From positions 124,001 to 188,000 of the forward strand of contig JAPVLO010000381.1 of NCBI GenBank assembly GCA_027257055.1: a stretch of 64,000 nt of DNA, given 5' to 3'. The stretch comes from Cephalopachus bancanus (lineage: Eukaryota > Chordata > Mammalia > Primates > Tarsiidae). The translations under genes and the position numbers were made by a program. Numbering within the stretch: the stretch's first letter is position 1; each line of letters starts with the position of its first letter. Shown here in pieces: positions 11,997 through 52,620 of the stretch. Below the pieces are notes generated by a model, which saw nothing but the letters and a program-made list of their open reading frames with translations, was not told where the DNA came from and did not search any database.

Positions 11997-12283
11997 TTTT
12001 TTTTTTTTTTTTTGAGTCGGAGTCCTACTGTTGCCCAGGCTGGAGTGCAGTGGCACACTCCTGGCCACCGCAGCCTCGACCTGCGGGTTTTAGGTGATTC
12101 TTCTGCCTCCGTCTTCCAAGTAGCTGAACTACAGGCACGCACCACCATGCCTGGCTAATTTTTGATTTTTGTATTGTCTCGCCAGGTTGCCCGGGCCGGC
12201 CTCGAACCTGCGGTCTCAGGCAATCCTCTCGCCTCGGCCTCCCAAAGAGCTGGGATGACAGGCCGAGCCACCGCGCCCGGCCC
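11997..12283 (-). repeat. Alu dimer
   Basis: Reverse dimer from a T15 tail to CCACCGCGCCCGGCC; the last Alu before the promoter. Confidence 0.9.
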
Positions 12284-12890
12284 ATTTGGGCCTCCCACGC
12301 ACAGAGGCACGCTCTCAGGGCGTCTTGCTGGGCTCCTGTGGCAGGCCCCGTGAAATCCACCTAACAACTTTTTGCTGACCAATGATTAAATGGACTTTTC
12401 AATACTGACGAAGACCATCAGTCTGTGGAATTATCACCTTCATGACCTCACAGTGCTTATTTTTTCCTAAGGCTTATATTTTCTGTATCCGCTCAACTCT
12501 GTTTCTGTAATAAAGAGCCATTATGATTTGTGTTCCGTGTCTTAAATTTCGGATTATACAGTTTTCCCGACATTTTTCTGAAAGGCCTTAAGAAAGGCTG
12601 CAAATATGCGGTTTGGGGTGAGTGTCCCATCTGCAACCTCACATCTGTGTAAATGTCCCTTGTTCAGTTCCACTTGCTTTCAAATCTGCACCTTGGAGGC
12701 CGAGACCTTGGGAATTCGAAGGCAAAGGCAATCGCTTCATGCATTTTGTACTCTGACCAGTAATGGGGGGAGCCATCCGACGTGATGGGGCCTAGTCACA
12801 TTCAGCAGCCGAATTTCTCCCACCAGCGCACCTAAAGTCACGGGCAAGAAGCAGCCTCCCCTCCAAAGCAGATTTCCGAGCAAAGCAAAT
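12284..12890. other. Promoter-proximal flank without repeats
   Basis: No repeat family or gene recognised. GC content rises toward the CpG island. Includes one AATAAA (about 12510) with no evident transcript. Confidence 0.4.
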
Positions 12891-13956
12891 GCCTAAGAAC
12901 CGGGCGGAGGGGAACGCGTCTGCTTTCCGAACGCCTGTTTACCGCCCAGCTTGCCTCGTCTGTTCTTGCGGCGGCAAAACGACTCCTCCACGCGCGTCAT
13001 ACCTGCAGTTTCGGAATGGCCGCGCGCTTTGTGGAGCCGGCCACCCCGGGCTCCCCGGACGGCTCCTGGCGGCCACGCGGGCCGGGCCTCGGGGCCGCCC
13101 GGCCCTCCGCGTCGGGCTCCGGCGCGGCCCCCGGCCGGAAGGGCGACCCCGGCCCCGCAGCCGCGGGCCTCCCCCGCGGGCCCGGCGCCGAGCGTCGCCC
13201 TCCGCGCCGCGCCCCGTCTCCGCGGCGAGAGCAGAGGGCAGCCCGCGCGGCTCCTGCTCGGAACGGAGGCAGGCGAGCCGCGGGCGGGAGGGCGCGGCCC
13301 AGCCCCAAGCCGGGCGAGGACGGGCGGGGCGGGCCCCGCGGAGTCCCCGGGCCGAGCGCCGGGCGGGCCTCCCGGCCCCGGGGAGCGAGCCGACCGCGGA
13401 CGCGGCCACGCGAGCGACTCGCGGCTCCGCCCAGCGGCCGAGAGCGGCCCGGGGGCGGCGGGCGCCGGGCGGGGACGGAAACGCGGCCCCCGGCTCGGCC
13501 GGAACTCCGGCCGGCCCGCGGGCGGAGGTCGGCGGGGGCGGGGCGCGGCCCGGAGGCCGCCCGGCCTGACCCCGCCGGCGGGCGCCCCGGCTCTGGCCGG
13601 GCTCCAGGGCGCGCGGGGGGGCGGCCCAGACAGCCGGGCGGGCGGGCGGGCGGAGGGAACATCCTGTCTGCGCCCGGCGCACCGCAGACCGCGCCGCGCC
13701 AGCCGCCCAGACGGCTGGGGCCGGCCGGGAGCGCCGGGCGCGCGCCGGGGCGGGCGCGCGCGGGGCGGGGCGCGCGGGGAGCCCGGCCCGGCGGGCGCGC
13801 GCGCGCCCGAGCCGGCCGCCGCGGGGCGACGCCGGGCCGCGCGCGCGCCCGCCCGCCGCCGGCCGCGCGCGCCCCTCCCCCGCCGCCCCCGCCCTCCCCC
13901 GGCGGCCGGAGACGGCGGCGGCGGCGGCGTCTGCGGGGAGCCGAGTGTCTCCGCAG

Positions 13957-13962
13957 TGACGT
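13957..13962 (+). promoter_or_regulatory. Half CRE (TGACGT)
   Basis: TGACGT lies 22 bp upstream of the complete CRE, giving a paired ATF/CREB-type arrangement separated by GC-box sequence. Function is inferred from the motif. Confidence 0.5.
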
Positions 13963-13978
13963 GGGCGGGCCGGGCGGG

Positions 13979-13986
13979 TGACGTCA
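13979..13986 (+). promoter_or_regulatory. Palindromic CRE (TGACGTCA)
   Basis: A perfect 8-bp ATF/CREB consensus in the core of the CpG island, just upstream of the likely first exon. Such sites commonly lie within about 100 bp of a TSS, so it helps place the TSS near 13990-14030. No protein binding is shown by sequence alone. Confidence 0.7.
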
Positions 13987-13989
13987 GGG

Positions 13990-14062
13990 CCGTGTGTAGC
14001 GATGTGTGTGGGGCTCGGCGCCGGCACAGCGGAGGCAGCGGCGAGCGGCGGCGGCGGGCGCA
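13990..14062 (+). other. SKIL: Candidate SKIL non-coding exon 1
   Basis: The GC-rich stretch downstream of the CRE ends in GGCGGGCGCAG followed by GTGCGG at 14063, a usable GT donor. The TSS is not determined from sequence, and other GT donors in the island (for example AGGAAGTGAG near 14685) are possible. A non-coding first exon spliced to the ATG-bearing exon is known for SKIL. Confidence 0.4.
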
Positions 14063-14066
14063 GGTG

Positions 14067-14098
14067 CGGCGGGCGGCGGGCGGCGGGCGGCGGGCGGG
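14067..14098 (+). repeat. Short GCGGGCG tandem repeat
   Basis: Four to five head-to-tail CGGGCGG units just after the candidate exon 1 donor. It is G-quadruplex prone and likely to vary in copy number. Confidence 0.8.
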
Positions 14099-14900
14099 GG
14101 GCGCGCGGCGGCCGGCCCGGGGGCGGCGGCGGCGCGGGCGTCCGCCGGGGTCCGGGTCCGGGCGGGGGCGCGGCGGGGCGGCCCGCCGGGCCGGGCGTCG
14201 CACTTGACCCGCGGGGCCGGGACCCCGGCCCGGGTCGCGCGGCGCCGCGCCCGCCCCCCGCGGGATGCCCCGGCCGCGACCCGGCCCGCCGGCGCCCGCG
14301 CCGCCCGCCGGCCCCCGCGCGCCGCCCGGCCCGGGCGGGGGCGGCGCCCGAGCGCTTCCCGGGGGGGCGCGCGGGGCTTTCCGCCGGCCCCCGCGGCGGG
14401 GAGGGGCGGGCGGCGGGGCGGGGGTCTCCCGGGCCGCGGGGCGGCGGCGCTGCCCGCGCTCCCCGCGCCGCGAGCGCGCCCTCCGCGGTGGAGACGGGTG
14501 GGCGGCTCGGGCGGGGGCGCCGGCTCGGCTCGCGTCGCGCCCTGCACGCTCCCGGCCGGCGCCTCCCGGGGCGGCCGGGCGGTCGGCGGCGCCTGGCCCC
14601 TCGTCCGGGGCCCGTGGAGGCGCCCGGGCCGGCGGGGCGCAGCGACGGCGCCTGTCGGGCCCCTGTCGGGCGTCCTCCCGAGAAGGAAGTGAGCGCTCCT
14701 GCCGTTCCCTCTGCCTCCATTTGCATTCTTTGTGAGGCTCGTCTGCCTGCGCCCCTCGTCCCGGACGCGTCTGGCTCGGGATGGAGCCTCCCGGGCGCGG
14801 AGCTGGCGCGCGGCTTCCTTTCAGCCGGGTCGCGACCCTTCCGAGGGCACGCTGGCGGCCGCCTCCGGTCCTTCCCGAGAGTGGCCTACGCCGGCTGGCC

Positions 14901-15333
14901 GATGGAAGCACTTGGAATTGTAACTTAGTCGATACGTTAGCTCCTATCTGGTTTTTTGGGTTGAAAGTGTTTTCTGTTTTTTTTTTTTTAAATAGGAGAT
15001 GAAGTAATTTTTCTTTACTAAAAAGGGCGTAATTGAGAAAGTCCGTGGCCCCGAGTTTTGGGTGAGGCGGTCTGTTTAAGGGTCTTCGTATTCCGAATTC
15101 TGGTGGCCTTCCTCCTTTGGAGGGATGTTTTGGCTCCCTTTACCCACCTTCCAGATTGCTTTTTCTGTTTAAGTGAAGTTCTTCCAGTAAGCTGGTGTTA
15201 GACGTAAAGAAATCACCTAAGTGTCATCTTTGGTGGAATGAACTCAGTTTCAGGAACTGGTTTCAGACTGACCCTCTGGCCTCTGGAGCAAATTCAAATG
15301 TAACTCTTCTTCCGCCCCCTTCTCTTCTTCCAG
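14901..15333 (+). other. SKIL: Probable 3' part of SKIL intron 1
   Basis: AT content rises sharply after the island. The segment ends with a strong polypyrimidine tract (15306-15331, CTTCTTCCGCCCCCTTCTCT type) and CAG at 15331-15333. Confidence 0.5.
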
Positions 15334-16005
15334 ATTAGTTAAAAGAAGAATGAAGTAATCCTTGAAGATTACTGGCCAATTTTTGTTAATTATCATTGTT
15401 GATTGCAGAATTCAAGAAGTTGGAGCCTGTTCCTGGTTGTGAGGATTTATACAAGTCTTCAGTTTTTCAGCACAGACCGGCCGACCGTAATTTTTTGGAG
15501 GAGTTACTCCCCCGCCCTGCTCTTCACTGTCCTTGGTGGCAAAAATTAAATTTGATTGCATCATTTTGACTTGGGTTTGAGGCTAGATTTTATGACACAA
15601 AGAATGGCATAAACTTTCCACGTGTTTTCCTTAAAACAGACCTCATCAAACCAGTGCGTTGAATCTGGACGTCTTGAATTGAGAAGTCGGTAACTTTATT
15701 TTAATACACATAGCTGAAGAATTCAAGAAGATGAAGGCTTCCCCGGGTGTACTTCTTTTTCTTTATTATTAGAGATGAAACGAGACATTTTCATAGCATT
15801 TGCAGTGAAACACTAGATTATAAGCAGAAGCACAACAAAGTTGCAAAATCTAATGAGTAAGGAGAGTTCTCTTTGGAAATTTAAATTTTTGTGAGAGTAA
15901 GTTACTACAAGCATTCATACCTATCCATTACTTTTCTCTCTCCAAATAAGCAGCTAAATGAAAATGCACATCTCAGACTTAATTATTTAGCAGAAGAGTG
16001 GAGCA
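15334..16005 (+). other. SKIL: Probable 5' UTR portion of SKIL exon 2
   Basis: Begins after the polypyrimidine/CAG acceptor and runs uninterrupted to the SnoN ATG. It contains several upstream ATGs with tiny frames: ATG-AAG-TAA near 15350, ATG-GCA-TAA near 15604, a 14-codon frame at 15731-15772 and another 14-codon frame at 15775-15816 (counts include the stop). A later acceptor (AATAAGCAG, about 15952) would give a much shorter leader without them. The choice needs transcript evidence. Confidence 0.5.
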
Positions 16006-44664
<28,659 letters not shown>

Positions 44665-45391
44665 AAACAGTTAGAGAGAGTCGTCCGTGTATTACAGGGT
44701 TTTTTGTTTGTTGTTTGCTTTGGTAATTGAATTCTGAACAACTTACCTGCATGAAGACAACTGGCATTCTATCCATTTGTAGATCAGAGAAAGTGAAGAG
44801 ATTATATATTAATACGTACATTTTTACATTTTCCAGATGAATGAAAATATGTGTTTCTTTGTACTCTTTTTTTTTTTAAATCAGCTTAGTAACAGTACTA
44901 TATGGTTTCAACTAGTAGATAAGCTGCCTATATTTCTAATGCAAACATAACAATTGTCTACTTTTTAAAAGCTGCAGTGAGTGATGGAGATTAGCTGTGG
45001 TCAATTTTGTTATCCATATTTCAGACTCAATTTTAGATACAATGGTGGCTTTATATTTTAAATGTATAATATAGAGCTACTCAGTGAGTTGAATATCCCT
45101 TTTTCTTATTAACGCAGTCTCCTTTCTAAGTTGATATATTGTTCTCATTATTACACACACAGTTTACTTTGACTTTGTTCAGACTGTGGAATGAATTTCT
45201 ACCAGTTCTCCTCTTTTTAACGTCTCCTAAGAGGAATTTCACTGAAGTTAGAGCACATCCCCTGGGCACAATGGGGAAGGAGAACGTGCATTGTTATGCT
45301 CTGCTGCTAAAGGTGAGAAGCAGTTGTAATTTGTTTTTCAGTTTAAATGTGGCTATATTTAGGATTTTTTTTTGAGCAGCTACTTTGGAAA

Positions 45392-45397
45392 AATAAA
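45392..45397 (+). terminator. SKIL: Proximal poly(A) signal (AATAAA)
   Basis: Located 0.73 kb after the stop and followed by a T/GT-rich region (TTTCTGGACTCTTGTTTATG). It could give a short 3' UTR form that escapes the downstream Alu. Confidence 0.55.
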
Positions 45398-46163
45398 ATG
45401 TCATAATTTCTGGACTCTTGTTTATGCTGTTAATAGTGGTATCAAAGTACTGTTCTTGAGAAAAACTGATAACATTGATGTACATCAGTTTCTATACGAT
45501 CCATCATCCTCTTGTACAGTTTTTATATGTAGTTACGAGTCTTATTGAAATTTATATAATGGACTTGTTTTCCTTTAAGTTGTAAAGTATTAAACACCTT
45601 GAAGGTTATTTTGGACTTTTATATATTTAAATGTTAAGTCTTAACCAGATTTGCACGAATGGACCATTTTCAATTATGTTTAATGTCAAAAGCAGGAATT
45701 CACAGCCAACAGGTGAATACAGGATGGTTTAGTCGTCTGCTACTAAAAGTCTCTTAGACAGTTTTTAGAAGACAGGAATTCCGTAGTTGGGGGGGGCAGC
45801 ATCTTCTGCACTTTTATTTTGCACAGAAAAATCTCGTTCTCTAGTGGCAGATTTTGTATTAGTTAACTGTTGACTTAAAAAATACTCAGTAAAATTCTTA
45901 GTATGCATTTTTAAAGGAAATTTTTCACGTTCTCTTACAAAGGTACTATATGAAATTCCTTAAGAAGAGCTAAGTTTATTTTAAAGTAAGTTAGCTAGGG
46001 TTAAGGTTATATACTGTCTCCAGCATAGAAGGTAGATACTCCGATGGTGTAGAGCTTACAAAATCATTAGGGTATTATTTTCATATTTTGCTTAATGGTA
46101 CTCACTCAAAAATAATTTTTGTTCTTTCCCCAATGTAGTTTCTTTACTAAACTGAATATGAGC

Positions 46164-46450
46164 CGGGCTTGGTGGCTCAGCCTGTAATCCCGCGCCTTTG
46201 GGAGGCTGAGGTGAGTGGATTGCCTGAGCCCGCGGGTTCGAGACCTGCCTGGGCAGCGAGACCTCATCTCTACAACAAATCAAAAAATCAGCCGGGCATG
46301 GTAGCGCGTGCCTGTAATTCCGGCTACTCGGAAGGCTGAGGCGGGAGGATCGCCGGAGCCCAGCAGGTCGAGGCTGCGGTGGCCGGGAGCGGCCACTGCA
46401 CTCCAGTCTGGGCGACAGAGTGAGACTCCAACTCAAAAAAAAAAAAAAAA
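46164..46450 (+). repeat. Full-length young Alu inside the SKIL 3' UTR
   Basis: Flanked by ACTAAACTGAATATGA (46148-46163 and 46451-46466). It has the CGCCTTTGGG and CTGGGCAGCGAGACC signatures and an A18 tail; one of the least diverged copies here. Confidence 0.95.
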
Positions 46451-49104
46451 ACTAAACTGAATATGATCTGAATGTGTCGTTTCTGTTTTCCTTTTAAATT
46501 TTGATATTTTTAACCCTGTAATTTGTTGATTCTTGGAATCTTTTTAAGGAGGAACAAACATTAGAATGACATGCAGAAGCAAATCTTTGAAATGATGTGT
46601 CTTCCCAGTACCGTTTGTTGAGCTCTGGAGAAAGAAAAATGACATACATTTGTGATACATTTTTATTTTAGTTGTAAATTAGTTGTGTCATAGCTCAGCT
46701 TTTTGGAAGACAAACTCAAGCACCTAGAATTTAATTTATTTTTCTAATCCACTCAAAACCTCCCTGCTTTCTGTGATGTAACAAATGATAAGCTTATTTA
46801 AAATTCAACCCAGAACTTCTAAAATAAGTTGCTTAATCTTTGAAATATGTTATTTTAAAATTCTAAGTGGTGCTTAAACATCATTAAGTTATTATAAGCT
46901 CATGCTTCAGAATTGAGTAAAGAAATATTTTTTCACATATGAAAACTTGCCACATGACATTGGTTTTCATTTGCCTGAAGATACATTGATGTGCCATAGG
47001 TTTCTGTCTAACTTTCTTGGAAAGCTTTTCTTAGTCAGTTGTGTAAATATTATACCTATGATTGTCAAAAAAGTAACTTTAAACTGCACAACATAGTTTG
47101 AAAAAAATATAGAGACTTTTTGTAATACTTTAAAAGTGGCCTCTGCTAAAATATCTATATAAAATTTATTCTTTTATTCTTTGCATGCTTATTTCGTGTG
47201 TCGCTTGCTGGCTTGAGTTTGATTTGGTGTTAGTTTTTGTGTGCCAAATTCACCAAGCAAGCAGATTTTTCCTCGGACTCCATGATATAATATCTTTTTA
47301 GGGAAAATACAAAATTGTTTACTCTAAAAAGCTGCATTAGAGGAACTGCCTATAGAAAGTTTTGCTAGAGCCTACTCTTTAGAAGGAAGAAGCAATATTA
47401 GCTTGGGTGATGTTTAATTTGGGTGGTGATAGTTTCTATAGTATAAACTTTATGAGAAAAATGTACCAAATCTAGAAAGGTAGTAAATGCAAGACATCTT
47501 GCTGTCATCGAGGAAGCTCTTAGACTACCTGAATTTCACAAATGCAACTTGTAATACTATGACAAGATTTGACCGACAATTTAAGTTTGGCTTGTGTTGT
47601 AGTTTTTGTAACGCATATTCTTTTGCTTGAATTTCTGTGTTCATGAGAGTTAGGGTGTTTTATGCTTCTTGAACTAATTTTATAACATATTTAATATATT
47701 ACCAGTTAAGATATAAAATCATTTGTACATAATTGAATGATAAAGCAGCTACTCAAGCAGGCGAAATAGACTGAGTACTCTGTTGTTTGCAAGTTATTCA
47801 TCTCTTTTAGAAGTCATGACAGAACAGCCAGTTTATGTACACATCTATGGCTTCTGTTAGAAGGAAAGTAAAATGACAAGGACATTCAAGTAATATAAAA
47901 TGTGTCAAGGTATTTCCCTAAAATTAACCGCAAGGTTGGTGCTGAAGGTTTTTGGTTAGCTTCTAAAATTTTCTTCTCAAAGAGACTCATGTCTTGATTA
48001 CTTAGGGATGATTTCTCACTTTAATTTGCCCTTTATACGTTTAATCCACATGATAAGACATTAAATATTAATATAAGGAAAAATTGTGCTCATACTGTAC
48101 ATCTATTTCTGTGCTTGGAACTACTTGTTAATAGTTTTTATTGATGCTGTCAGCAATAAGGGATATATAAACTGCTGTATTATACATTGTGGAATTGGAT
48201 AATTTAAACAGAGCTTAAATTTTTTTTTCTAGTATAGGGTACTTAAGCATTTCCACTATTGGAAGAAAAGCATATGGATGTTTTATATTGCATCTTGTTT
48301 AAAAGGACAGTGTTTTTTTTTCTTTGTAAAATCTTATTCAAATGACTTCTAAGCTATATAATGTAATTTGGAGCCTATTTAGTAGAATTAAATGTCTTAT
48401 GTAGTGCTACAGTTTTTGAATTACACAGTGATCAAATGTAAAAACAAATTTAAAAATTAAGCCCAGAAAACAAAATAATAGTATTAAATTTGTTTAATAT
48501 AAAACATTTATAAGATTTTTTTCTTCAGTAGAGATACCTCACTTGAAAATAAAGCACAGCACTCTTAGCGTAGTTGTAGTAAAATTCGCCTACTTAAGAC
48601 CCTTGTTAATGTAGGGTATCTTTTGGGGAATTGGAGTTTGTGAGAAATAAAATATATTTGCTTTTAACCATCCTGCTAGAAGCTTTTGTTATCCTGATCA
48701 TTTTAAGCCGACATAGTCGTCTTAAATTATTTCTGAATTTCTAATTTGTGAAGGCAGTCAAGGAAATATCTATTCTGTAACTGTTGAAGCAAATCATTGA
48801 CTACAGTGACCATAATTCAGTTTAAAATTCTGCCAATGATGTACAGTTTTATGGTTAAAAATGCTGTGGTTGGTTGCATTACATGACACACAAAACTGTC
48901 CTCTACCTCACGTGAAATAAATATTTTATATGGTTTTACTAAAAAATCAGACTCATCTATCTGGTCACTTAGTTTACAAATTTTGAACTATATTTATTGA
49001 AACATGACATACTGTGCTCTTAGCTTATACCTCAATTGTATTTTGTGCTGTTTTCCATTTTCATGCCTTGTAAATAACTTGTATAGATCATGGATCAAGT
49101 TCCA

Positions 49105-49110
49105 AATAAA
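49105..49110 (+). terminator. SKIL: Distal poly(A) signal (AATAAA)
   Basis: AAGTTCCAAATAAAAACTTT with T-rich downstream sequence. Best candidate for the 3' end of the long SKIL mRNA. Confidence 0.75.
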
Positions 49111-49456
49111 AACTTTTAATGCCAATGAAATTTGATTCATGTTATCTCCGAATCCTGTGTAAACTTAACTTTTTTTGTCTCCCAAGACTGGCATTTTCTC
49201 CTTTTGTTCCTTTAAAGCCTATTTTTTTTTATTACGCACTGACTGATCAGCTTGAAAAACATCCTATAAAATGTGAAATTTTATGTAATATTTCAAGTGA
49301 TGAAAATGCTGGCATTTTGTGATTATTTTCTCTCCTGATTCTTGGACGTTTGCTTTAACATTTTCCCACCACTCCTGGTGTAAGATACAAATTGCTGCAT
49401 AACAAATCACCTCAAAGCTTAGCAGCTTAAAGCAGAAAGTGTTCTCTCACGCATTA

Positions 49457-49779
<323 letters not shown>

Positions 49780-49815
49780 TATATGATGTTATGGCATCAT
49801 CAATAAAGGCAAATT

Positions 49816-50105
49816 TAGCTGGGCATGATGGCTCATGCCTGTCGTCCCAGCACTTTGGGAGGCGGAGGTGAGAGGAGTGCCTGAGTCTAGGGGTTCGAGA
49901 CCAGCCTGGACAACTTGGCAAGACCTCATCTCCACAACAAATTAAAAAAACTAGCTGGGCACAGTGGCAGGCGCCTGTAGTTCCGCCTACTTGGAAGGCT
50001 GAGGTGGAAGGATTGTCTGAGCCCAGCAGGTCGAGACTGTGGTAACCGTGAGCTGCCACTGCTCTCCAGCCTGGGCGATGGAGTGAGACTTCACCTAACA
50101 AATAA
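49816..50105 (+). repeat. Alu dimer
   Basis: Forward element from TAGCTGGGCATGATGGC to GACTTCACCTAACAAATAAT; its tail is degraded. Confidence 0.9.
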
Positions 50106-50459
50106 TAGAATGTTAGCTCCCTGTTTTGGCTTGGGAGTTCTTGCGAGCTTGCTGTTAGATGTTACCCAGGGCTGAAGTCACCCGAGAGCTTGACGGAGCT
50201 GTAGGATTTGCTCAAGGTTTACTTGGTTGCTGACAGACACTCAGTTCCTGCCGGTGCAGCTGTGCACAGCTGTTTACAGTGGCTGGCTTACCCCAAATGA
50301 ATGATCCAGAAAGTGATGCCATCATTTATTTGTGACCTAGACTCTAACGCTTTTACTTTTGCCTTGTTTTATTACAGAAGAGGATTACACAGGTTATGAC
50401 TACCAGCAAGCAGGGGGAACCATCTTAAGAGTTGGGCTACGTAATGCTCTCTAAATTCT
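50106..50459. other. Unassigned downstream flank
   Basis: No gene or nameable repeat seen. Confidence 0.4.
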
Positions 50460-50805
50460 AATTAAAAACCCTTTTTGGGGTGTTAAGATATGTATAATAA
50501 AAGCCATTTTAACACATTTTTGAAAAGATTCATTTTCAAATTGGCACTCTGAGACAGCATTTTAACAATTTTTAAGTGTATGATTCAGTGACAGTAATAT
50601 ATTCACCATGTTAGGCAGCTATCACCATTATTTCCAGAACTTTTTCATCATCCCAAACCCAGACTCAGAACCTATTAAAATAGTAGCTCCCTCCTTCCAG
50701 ACCCTGATAACATCTATTCTACTTCCTGAATCTGAATTTACCTATTCTAAGTACTTAAGTGGGATAAACATAGTTGTCCTTTGTGTCTAACTTGGTTTTT
50801 TAAAA

Positions 50806-51083
50806 AAATTTGAGTCTTCGCTCTGTGGCCCAGGCTGGAGTGCGGTGGCACGCTCACAGCCACCACAGCCTTGACCTGCTGGGCTCAGATGATCCTTCTG
50901 CCTCAGCCTTCCAAGTAGGTGGAAATACAGGCGCGTGCCACCACGCCTGGCTAGTTTGTTTATTTATTATGGAGATGTGGTGTCGCCAAGTTGCCCAGGC
51001 TGGTCTCGAACCCTTGGGCTCAGGCAATCCTTTCATCTCCCAAAGTGCTGGGATTATAGGCATGAGCCACCATGCCCAGTGAC
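50806..51083 (-). repeat. Alu nested in L1
   Basis: Reverse element from AAAAAAATTTGAGTCTTCGC to GCCACCATGCCCAGTG. Confidence 0.9.
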
Positions 51084-51831
51084 ATGCATCATTTTGCATC
51101 TCCACTAGGAATGCCTGAGGGTTCCAGTTCTCCACATCCTTGCCAGTGCAAGTTATTTCATTTGACCAAAATAACCATCCTATCGGGTGTGAAGTATTGT
51201 TTGTTGTGGTTTGATTAGTGTTTCCCAAATGACTAATGATGTTGAGCCTCTTTTCATGTGCTTATTGGCCGTTTGTGCCTTATTGGAGGGCTGTCTATCC
51301 AGTGCCTTTGCCCACTTGAAAAATCGGGTTGTTTTCGTTGAGTTGCAGGAGTTCTTTATATATTCTAGATATTAATCCCCTATTAGAATATGGTTTGCTC
51401 TCATCCTGTGGTTTGTCTTTTTACTCTTCACAGTGTCCTTTGACGAACAAAATTTTTAGATTTTCATAAAGCCTAGTTTTTTTGTTTTCGTTTTTTGTTA
51501 CCTGTGCTTTTGGTGTTATATGCAAGGAATCGTCAAATTCAGTGTCATGAAGCTTCTCTCCTATGTTTTCTTCTTAAGCATTTAATAGTTTTAGCTCTCA
51601 AGTTTAGGTCTTTGACCCATTTTAATTTTTGTATGGTATAAGAAAAGACTTCAACTACATTCTTTTACACATGGGTATCCAGTTTTCCCAGCACCTTTTG
51701 TTGGAAAGATTGTCCCTTTCTCCACTGAATGGTCTTGGCATCCTTGATGGAAATCATTTGACCATAAATGCAAGGGTCTGTTTCATTCCATTGGTCTGTG
51801 TATCTGTTCTTACCTAGTACCACACTGTGGT

Positions 51832-52135
51832 TTTTTGTTGTTGTTTTTTTTCTGAGTTGGAGTCTCACTCTGTCACCCAGGCAAGAGTGCAGTGGCACGC
51901 TCCTGGTCACCGCAGCCTCGACCTGCTGGGCTCCTGCAATCCTTCTGCCTCAGCCTTCCGAGTAGCCAGAATTACAGACACGCGCTACCACACCCAGCTA
52001 ATTTTTTGTTTTCTTGTAGAGTTGAGGCCTCGCCAAGTTGCCCAGGTGGGTCTTGAACCCGTGGGCTCTGGCTGTCCTCTCACCTCGGCCTCCCAAAGTG
52101 CTGGGATTATAGGTGTGAGCCACCGTGCCCGGCGA
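51832..52135 (-). repeat. Alu nested in L1
   Basis: Reverse element with a TTGTTGTTGTTTTTTTTCTG tail, ending GAGCCACCGTGCCCGGCG. Confidence 0.9.
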
Positions 52136-52302
52136 ACACAGTTTTAATGACTGTGGCTTTGTAGTAAGTTTTGAAGTGCAAGTCTTCAAAATTTGTTTGT
52201 CCTTTTCAAGATTGTTTTGACTATTTGGGGTCTTTTGAGATTCCATAGGAATTTTAGGCTGATCTTTCTATTTCTGCAAAAAACACCATTGAAATTCTGA
52301 GT

Positions 52303-52586
52303 AGGCTGGGCTCAGTGGCTCAGCCTGTAATCCCAGCGCTTTGGAAGGCCGAGGTGAGTGGGTTGCCCGGTGAGTTCGAGACCCGCCTGGGCAACTTGGC
52401 GAGGCCTCATCTCTACAATAAATCGAAAAATCAGCCAGACGTGGTAGCACACACCTGTCGTTCCAGCTACTCGGAAGACTGAGGCGGAAGGATTGCCGGA
52501 GCCCTGCAGGTCGAGGCTGCGGTGGCCGGGAGCGGCCACTGCACTCCAGTCTGGGTGACAGAGTGAGACTCCGACTCAAAAAAAAA
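52303..52586 (+). repeat. Alu nested in L1
   Basis: Forward element between GAAATTCTGAGTA and GAAATTCTCAGTA; L1 sequence continues on both sides. Confidence 0.9.
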
Positions 52587-52620
52587 AAGAAATTCTCAGT
52601 AGAGATTGCGCTAAATTTGT

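Larger units (their letters stand above)
12900..14900 (+). promoter_or_regulatory. SKIL CpG-island promoter
   Basis: About 2 kb of extremely GC- and CpG-dense DNA with many GC boxes (GGGCGGGG, GGCGGG) and no obvious TATA box. It lies 1.1-3.1 kb upstream of the SnoN start codon. There are no retroelements from 12.3 to 16.0 kb, as expected of a constrained housekeeping-type promoter. Alternating GC runs near 13797 and 13845 could adopt Z-DNA, and G-runs could form quadruplexes. The very long open frames on both strands result from lack of A/T-rich stop codons. Confidence 0.9.
44665..49125 (+). other. SKIL: SKIL 3' UTR
   Basis: About 4.46 kb, AT-rich, with scattered ATTTA motifs and one Alu. 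It ends after AATAAA at 49105-49110 with probable cleavage near 49120-49125, followed by T/GT-rich sequence. I recall a 3' UTR of several kilobases for SKIL, so this length is expected. Confidence 0.75.
50460..52620 (-). mobile_element. Antisense L1 remnant with three nested Alus
   Basis: The L1 3' UTR-like order (TGTATGATTCAGTGACAGTA, ACATCTATTCTACTTCCTGA, then ATGACTAATGATGTTGAGCC, CCAGCACCTTTTGTTGG, TTTCTGCAAAAAACACC) continues across the Alus. The - frame at 51665-51910 includes RYTDQWN, typical of the ORF2 end. Confidence 0.87.

Noticed and set aside
12893..14911. Very long frames on both strands of the CpG island (up to 672 codons)
   Set aside because: They are Arg/Pro/Ala/Gly translations of CpG-rich promoter DNA, overlap each other in all frames and match no family.
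51665..51910. Minus frame with RYTDQWN
   Set aside because: L1 ORF2 remnant fused to Alu sequence; not a gene.
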